Shown here piece by piece: positions 57,941 to 64,000 of a stretch of 64,000 nt of DNA. Below the pieces are notes generated by a model that did no database searches, had not been told where the DNA came from, and saw only the letters and a list, made by a program, of their open reading frames with translations. The stretch covers positions 85,001-149,000 of the forward strand of contig CAUYUJ010019276.1 in the NCBI GenBank assembly GCA_963575745.1. The letters are read 5' to 3'. The first letter of the stretch is position 1, and each line of letters opens with the position of its first letter. Source of the stretch: Prorocentrum cordatum. Its lineage: Eukaryota > Sar > Dinophyceae > Prorocentrales > Prorocentraceae. Made by a program: the position numbers and the translations under genes.

Positions 57941-59560
57941 TCCCGCTCCCGCTCCCGCTTCCTGGCCTCCCAGGATGGTGTGCAGACCCTCTCGGCCTCG
58001 GCCAGGAGGGCGTGCACATGGTGCCAGGGCTCAGGATGGCCCTGGCCACTAGCCACTGGCCAGGGAGCAGTGGACATGTAGAGATTTCGTCGCCCTATGG
58101 TCTCGCTTCCCTCTCCTTCCTTGCCCGGGTGATGGCGGCCCCGTCCAGGGCCGCCACTCACGCTGGCCCCCCTCCGCGTGGCTCGCCTGGTCTGGCGGCG
58201 TTCACGCGCCTGGACGGGGCCCCAGAGAATCGAGCAAGAGGGGGAATGATGGCGAATCCGCTCAGAATCTGGCCCCACGCCCCTCCCAGGGTCCTGCTTC
58301 CCAGATCGCTTCGCGATCTGGGAGCTGAGCCAACCTGCCTCCGTCCCGTCAGTGGGGGGGCTGCCCGTGCTGCTCCGGTGGGGCGTCCAGCCTGGCCTCG
58401 CCTCGCCTCGGGACGGCAAGGACACCGCCCCCTACAATCAGTGCGATCCGCGCCTGCGCGGCGGAGGTGCTGGGGCCCGCGCAGGCCCTCGGCCGTGCCC
58501 AGCTCATGTGGCCTTCTGTCCTCTCTCCGGCCGCCGCTGCCGAGTGGCCGCCTGGGCGCGGCGGGGGCACCGCGGGGTGCAGTCCGCGTGCCTCAGCCGT
58601 GGTCCCGCCCGTCTTTGCACATCTCTCTGCCTCTGGCGCGCGCCGGCTGCTGGGCTTGTCTTTTCTTCTGCAGGCGGCGTTCGAGCGCCTGGCCCGGCCC
58701 TGGGGATTGCAGTGCGCACCGAGGGTACTCCGCCTCCCCCTCCCCCTTCCCCTCCGCCTCCCCCTCCGCAATGAGGCGCGCGCCTGTCCGTGCCTGCGTT
58801 GCAGCTGGTACAGGTTCTAGGCCCGTCTCCGGCCGTTTTCTCGCCAAGCCTGGTTCCCGCGCCTCTCTCTCTCTCTCTCGCTCTCTTTCTCTCTCCTCCA
58901 GCCGTGGGGGCGTCCGTCTGTGACTCCGGCCCACAGTATGGCTGCCTCGCTGGCCTGCGGCTGGTCGGCCTCTCTACCCGCCCACTCCCACTGCGTGCCT
59001 CACGCCGCCCCTCGTGCTGCCGCCGCCTGGCCGACTGGCCGGTCGGCCTCCCTGGGCTTCTCGGCTCTGGGCCGGTGCGCCGCCGGGTGGTGTCGTCCTG
59101 CCCTCTCGCCGCCGTCGTGCGCTGCTCCTCTGCTTCCTCCTGCTCGCTTCTCGGGCTGTCGCCCGGGTGCCGTCCTCTCCTGGGCCGTCCCTCCGTCGCT
59201 CCTCCTCCTCCCCTCCCACGGGTCTGTCGGGCGGGGCTGGGACGAGGATCAACCCGTCCCAGCGCTTTCTGGAGCGCTCTCAGAGCGTTCCGGAACGCCC
59301 TGGGACGACCGCGGTGCCCGATGCATTGTCCAGAGCCGCTGGGTCTCAGAGATTTCCGATTCACCCTCGTCCAGATTTTTCCTCGGCCTCGCTTCGTTAT
59401 TGCTCTGTGTCCGTCCTGGTTCCCTGGGTGTCGCTCTCCTCCTCTGCTGCTCTGCTGCTCTGCTGCTCTCCCACCTGGGGTTGTCCACCTTCACGAGCTG
59501 ACAACTGGTACCCACACCTATATACGGCTCTCAGAACTCCTGGGGTGGAATTCTGGGGGA
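57941..59560. other. GC-rich region without a supported gene
   Basis: Contains many long open frames on both strands, explained by high GC. A (CT)n run lies at 58,864-58,895. No domain, repeat unit or splice pattern could be supported. Confidence 0.4.
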
Positions 59561-59567
59561 GAGCTAT

Positions 59568-59756
59568 TCTAGGCCTCTTAGATGGGGTCCGAGTAGATAG
59601 GGTCGGAGGATCGCGCCGCATCGTCGATGCATCGCCGGCGCGGCTCGATTTGGAGCCCGATTTGCTTCACGTCGACGTCGCCGATGCATTGCCGACGTCG
59701 TCGATGCGGCGCGATCCTCCGACCCCATCTGCTCGGACCTCATCTGGGAGGTCTCT
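59568..59756. mobile_element. Inverted-repeat element, family 2, copy b, with AGCTAT flanks
   Basis: A 189-bp element. Left arm TCTAGGCCTCTTAGATGGGG then TCCGAGTAGATAGGGTCGGA; right arm TCCGACCCCATCTGCTCGGA then CCTCATCTGGGAGGTCTCT. The arms pair over about 60 bp. AGCTAT flanks both sides (59,562-59,567 and 59,757-59,762), which looks like a 6-bp target-site duplication. The core has ATGCATCG and GACGTCGCCGATGC motifs as in copy a. Confidence 0.75.
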
Positions 59757-60144
59757 AGCTATGGGTGCTTGATGTCGGATGGGGGTCCCCGCTCGAACGG
59801 GAACCCCCCTCTGGGTCCGACGAATCGCACCCATGACCCAACGCGCGTTCAACGCCTGGCCCTTCCCCACTCCTCCTCCCTACAGAGTGTGTGTGTGTGT
59901 GTGTGTTGCTTCTTTGATCACACCTGGGTGCTGGTGCTCCGCCGGTCCAGTCGCTCTGCCTCGCGCGCGGCTGGCGGCTCGCAGCCTGGCGGCTTCTGTT
60001 TCGGCCACGCGCGGAGAAGGGGGTGCCGTCGGACCGAGGTCTAACTGGTTTTCGTTAGGGCGGGTTTTAGTTGAGTCAGTTGAGTGTTTCCATGTGGTGA
60101 TGCTGATGTCGATGGTGATGATGGTGACCATCCTATTTTAGATC

Positions 60145-60290
60145 TTATTAAGATTGAGGTCGGTTCGGGGGGGCACGCTGAGGTTCTTCGTGCTTGTTGG
60201 ATGCTCGGGTGCATCCTGGGGAGGGTACCCTTGGATGTTCTGTGAGTTCTGGCCGGCGGAGGGTTTCATGTTCTGAAAAGGATGTCCTGA
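60145..60290 (+). repeat. Dispersed repeat pair member (with 42,395-42,555)
   Basis: Shares GATTGAGGTCGG, GTTCTTCGTGCTTGTTGGA, GGAGGGTACCCTTGGA and GGAGGGTTTCATGTT with the first copy. A short (GT)n lies upstream at 59,888-59,905. Confidence 0.65.
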
Positions 60291-62091
60291 AGGGGGAGGG
60301 GGGAAGGCTTCTTCCCAGAGATCCGACGCTCCGAAAAAGTTTGAGCGGCAGGTGTTTGGCCGTTTTCGGCCTCGGGGGCCTCGGGACCGTGACAAAACGA
60401 CTCAGCACGAAAAGCTGGTCCTAGTGAAGTGGTCCAGACCTCCCGGGCCCACGCATCGAAAAAGTTGCCGGATGTCTGGGATAGAAGTACTTTTGCTTTT
60501 CACAAGGCGCAGGCCTGATCCGTAGGTGCAGGGTTGCCGCCATCTAAGAAGCGGCCTCCTTCTAAGAAGCCTTCCCCCTTTCCCCTGCCCCCCCGTGCGC
60601 GCAGCCAATGGTTGCACCCTGCGTAGTGTCCTCGCTATCAGCACGGCCTCGGCATTTTCCGCGTGCGCCGGCTTCTGTCCCCATCTTTCCCTTGTGCGCG
60701 TCCGCCGCGTCCCGACCGCCCACTGGCCAACGCCCGATGGCTGTTCCTCCAGGCGCGCCCCGCCCCAGCACCCGCTGCGTCCGATCCACCGGCCAGGCCA
60801 GGAGACATCATGGCGCCAACATCGATCGCAGAGCGGATTTCGTTCGGAAAACGAAACGATGGGCCCAGAGTGTCCTGGAGAATTCCGTTCCGGATTTCGA
60901 GGTGATTTTTTGGGGCCAGGAATGAAGGCTAAACAAAACTCCACGCGAAATTCACTCCGTTTTTCGCTCGCCGCTTCGGGCACAAATCCACGGAGGAATC
61001 CACATACAAATCCGCTGCAGCACGTCTGCAAGGCGTGTGCCATGAGGAGGCAAGCCGAGCGTGCCCGTACGACTTCTACCTGGCCGGCCGGGGCCGGGGC
61101 AGGTGCCCCGTCGGCGCCCTCCCGCCTTCGCCGTCGCCCCCGTCCTCGCCCGCGCCCCCTCGCCGACCAGGGGGGGGGGGGCAGGGCGGCGGAGGGCAGC
61201 CCGCAGGCCCTCCCCGACGTGAGCCTCTGAAGCCGCGGGGCGCGCTGGCCTGGCAGGCTCCAGGGCTCGCCCGGCCGCGGCCAGGGATCACCGGGCGGTC
61301 CGAAAAGGGGGGGAGCAAGGAGGGCACCCGCTGAGGAGGAAGAGGAGGATCTGGGGAAGAGGAAGAGGAGGAAGAGGAGGACGAGGAGGGCACCCAAGGA
61401 TAGGCCCCTGGATCCTTCTCTTCCTCTTCGGCAGCGAACAGGGCACTCAGAGCATCACGGGAGGGGCTCGTGTAGGTCACCCCCCATGGGCACGGAGATA
61501 ATGGCGGTGCGCGCATCGCGGCCCAGGCTGGCGTCCTGCATGGCTGGGCGCGATGCGCGAATTTGAGTGACCTTGGGTTCGAGGATTGAGGATCAACATT
61601 GATGTTTTGTTGCTGTTGCTCCTTGTGGGCCTCCGACTGGAGGCTTGTCGTCGTCGCGGCTGAATCCGCCTTGAAGTTTTGCTCCCCCCCCCTTCAAATG
61701 AGGTCCAGGGGCTGACGTTTGAAGCGGGAGGAGGAGGAGGAGGAGGAGGAGGAGGAGGAGGAGGAGGAGGAGGAGGAGGAGGAGGAGGAGGAGGAGGAGG
61801 AGGATTTTATATCTGCGACCTCTGCGAACCCAGTGACGCTCCACGGACAGCTGGACAACACTTTCCAGGGTCCCTAGACGAACCGGCGAATCCAGTCCGA
61901 CCTGCCCGCGCTGACGGGCTGGAACATGCAAGACAGGGCAAACAGGTCATTACTTACATTCTGAGGAGATGAAACCTCAGAGAAACCTCCTTGACATACC
62001 AGCGAGCACTGGCGGGCGGGCGGGAGTGACAAATGGAACAGAAACAACAATTGGCGTGGAGGGACATGACTCACCTTTGGCCCGCCAACGC
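60291..62091. other. Intergenic region with GGA tracts
   Basis: (GGA)n at 61,727-61,804 and GGA-rich sequence at 61,330-61,395. A 234-residue plus frame (60,526-61,230) has no recognisable domain and is not called. Confidence 0.4.
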
Positions 62092-63182
62092 AACATATAT
62101 ACCTATACGACAACCCTGCGGGTGATAAGGAGGTTGGGGGGGCAGCAATCGGCAAAAGTGGTGATTGTTGTTCTGAAGATGCCTGTGGGGCGGAGTAGTG
62201 TGATTGTGCACGTGAGCGTGATGTGATGTGGCGATGTTGGCGAAGCGCACTCGACATTGTCGTGAAGCGCTGTCCCCGCGTGCGTTTATCAATCGCGCGA
62301 ACCTCACCTCAGCGCTAGTCGACGTGGTTGAACGTGCGTGCTGCGGTGCCACAGTGACTGCTCGCGGCACCACCCGATGCTGCCTTGGTTGCAGGTCTGG
62401 TGCTCGAGGCACGGGCAAAGCTTGGTGCCAGCGGCGCCTGCGTGTGGGTGGCAGCATCTCCTGACGGCGCTGGGGTTCCCACGTCAACACCTGACGCACT
62501 GGCAAAGCCTGGTGCTCGCACGCCCGACAGCGACAACGGCGGCGCAGCATTTAGCACGGCATGACGATGTGCCTTTCGATTTGCATTTGGACTTGCATAT
62601 CGATGTGCATTTCGATTTGCTTTTCGATTTGCATGTCGACGTGCATTGGAAAGCTCGCCGCGGCGCCCACGGCGCCTTACGATTTGCATTTGGATGTGCA
62701 AATCGATTTGCATTTCGATGTGCTTTTCGGTCTGCATGTCGGTTTGCATGCAGACTTGCATTGGATAGCTCGCCGCAAGCGGCGATGTTTTGAAACGCGC
62801 AACCCACGGCGGGACACCGGCGGGACACCAGCGGGACACCGCGGGCCACCGTTTGACGGGAGGAGCATCATTGGGTCCAGCAGCGGCCCAGCCACAGGAG
62901 GATTTCGGGACACCAGCGGGACGCTGGCGGGACACCGCCCGTCACCGGCCACTTGAAGAGAATCATTTGGTCCGGCCGCGGCCCAGCCACAGGAGGATTT
63001 CGGGACAACAGCGGGTGACCAGCGGGACACCGCGGGCCACCAGCCGCCGGAGGAGAAACATCAGGTCCGGCCGCGGCCCAGCCACAGGAGGATTTCCTCT
63101 TGCCCGCCTGCGCAGCTTCGCCTCGCCCGCACGCGCGCACGGCACGCACGACACGAACCCGAAACCGAAATCGATTTCCTGG
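62092..63182 (+). repeat. Dispersed repeat copy B (pairs with 3968-4800)
   Basis: Same parts in the same order as copy A: TATACCTATACGAC, GCGGGTGATAAGGAGG, GATTTGCATGTCG-like units, GCGGGACACCA units, GCCGCGGCCCAGCCACA with AGGAGGATTTCGGGACA units, and end AATCGATTTCCTGG. About 310 bp at 62,255-62,565 are absent from copy A, so copy B carries an insertion or copy A a deletion. Confidence 0.75.
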
Positions 63183-63363
63183 TAGGGGGGGTTTCCGTTT
63201 CACGTCGGACTCATCCCCCAACCTCCGATTGGAAGTGGACGGGCCAACGGCCATGCAATTGGGGAAGGCACGCAACCGCCTTAGGGCCAGAGGATCACAC
63301 CTCGGCCCTCATTCCAGAAGGTCGGGCGCAGTCCAAGGAAGAAGGGTGCGATGGCATCAGCAT

Positions 63364-63894
63364 TCATTGGCAGAGAAGAGTCAACGTGCTGAACCAGTCT
63401 AGCCCTGAGCCAGACCCACCCTTAACATGATAACTGGACACTGCAGAAACATGTGTCGCCAGCTGGGCGTCCCTTCCCGGTGTTGTCTCCTCCAAACTGG
63501 GTGAGACGGCCATTCGACGGAGGGTATCCCTTGGATCCTTCTCCTCCTCCGAGAGACGAAGCTCGAAGGCGAAGGTTCGAGGCGAGGATTGAGGTCGAGC
63601 ATCACCCTGTTGAACTTCCGTTTTAATGAATGAGGTTTTGTGCAAAAAAGAGTCGCGCCTCAGACACACGTTCAAGTCAGCTCCGTCCAAACAGGGCAGG
63701 ATGACAATGTTGTGATACAGCGAGTCAGCCACATGCAACTCCGTCGAACGAGAGCCACAACAACTCCCTTCCTCGGGCTCGACCTGGGACCTGGAACCAA
63801 TTTTGCAAACAACACATTTGCAGGCATTCCCTTGCCACCGCCACAACATCCCAGCATTTGGGGTGCATGCCAACTCCAGCACGGTCTGCAACAT
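63364..63894 (-). CDS. Possible hypothetical exon at right end
   Basis: A 176-residue frame from ATG 63,894 to a stop at 63,364, with mixed composition, unlike the repeat-derived frames. It has LYHNIVILPCLDGADLNVCL and a charged segment, RLSEEEKDPRDTLRRM. No domain is recognised, and other minus frames upstream to 63,910 make the start uncertain. GAG repeats begin at 63,955 and run off the window. Confidence 0.3.
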   Translation of the reverse strand: MLQTVLELACTPNAGMLWRWQGNACKCVVCKIGSRSQVEPEEGSCCGSRSTELHVADSLYHNIVILPCLDGADLNVCLRRDSFLHKTSFIKTEVQQGDARPQSSPRTFAFELRLSEEEKDPRDTLRRMAVSPSLEETTPGRDAQLATHVSAVSSYHVKGGSGSGLDWFSTLTLLCQ

Positions 63895-64000
63895 CGGCTA
63901 GGATCCTCAAAGCTGATCCGTGGTTCCGAAGGGTCCTGGTGGGCTTTGAGGATGCGGAGGAGGAGGAGAAGCAGGAGGAGGAAGAGCAGGAGCAGGAGGA

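Noticed and set aside
57941-59560. Several 140-290-residue frames in GC-rich DNA
   Set aside because: Overlapping frames on both strands of similar length and arginine/proline/alanine composition; no recognisable motif.

Overview
The window looks like nuclear DNA of a core dinoflagellate. The evidence is: high GC; genes very far apart; much of the 64 kb made of simple repeats, minisatellites and short inverted-repeat elements; introns with both GT-AG and GC-AG borders; decayed pentatricopeptide (PPR) repeats with the ISYNA...SCEK signature common in dinoflagellate nuclear genes; and a DNA-encoded relic of the dinoflagellate spliced leader. The very long 8-bp GGGAGAGC minisatellite made me think of Prorocentrum, but I cannot prove genus from sequence alone. 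No rRNA, tRNA or CRISPR array was recognised.

Layout. 1-5.5 kb: microsatellites, an 8-bp minisatellite that switches strand several times, embedded 64-bp hairpins, and a dispersed 0.8-1.1 kb repeat whose second copy lies at 62.1-63.2 kb. 6.1-7.8 kb: a two-exon MORN-repeat gene (+) whose intron is filled by a dispersed composite repeat. 8-10.5 kb: four small inverted-repeat elements and triplet repeats. 10.94-16.54 kb: a spliced-leader relic followed 16 bases later by an ATG and a long, frame-broken, apparently intronless coding relic with a possible DDE-transposase-like core, an HMG-box-like segment and, after a gap, a PARP-type zinc-finger-like segment. 17.4-18.2 kb: a small hypothetical gene piece. 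19-22 kb: a large satellite array. 23.3-24.2 kb: an AT-rich foldback element, followed by a duplicated module carrying 42-bp minisatellites. 28-29.1 kb: a 17-bp minisatellite ending in a perfect palindrome. 29.6-31.4 kb: one or two hypothetical exons (+). 33.3-38.65 kb: a four-exon hypothetical gene (+) of about 1,239 residues, frame-consistent apart from one extra C in a C8 run. 39.8 kb: a second possible spliced-leader relic. 40.8-56.9 kb: triplet repeats, G/T-rich minisatellites, three satellite cassettes, a decayed minus-strand PPR gene in two blocks (43.5-44.0 and 47.9-48.8 kb), and a cysteine-rich three-module coding relic (50.4-51.3 kb). 57.1-57.9 kb: an 800-bp GAC tract. 57.9-64 kb: GC-rich sequence, another inverted-repeat element with an apparent target duplication, the second dispersed-repeat copy, and a possible minus-strand exon at the right end.

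The genes do not form a pathway. The main themes are retroposition of spliced-leader mRNA back into the genome, introns built from or duplicated with repeats, and mobile cassettes that carry satellite arrays between conserved borders. Most long open frames here are by-products of stop-free tandem repeats and were not called as genes.
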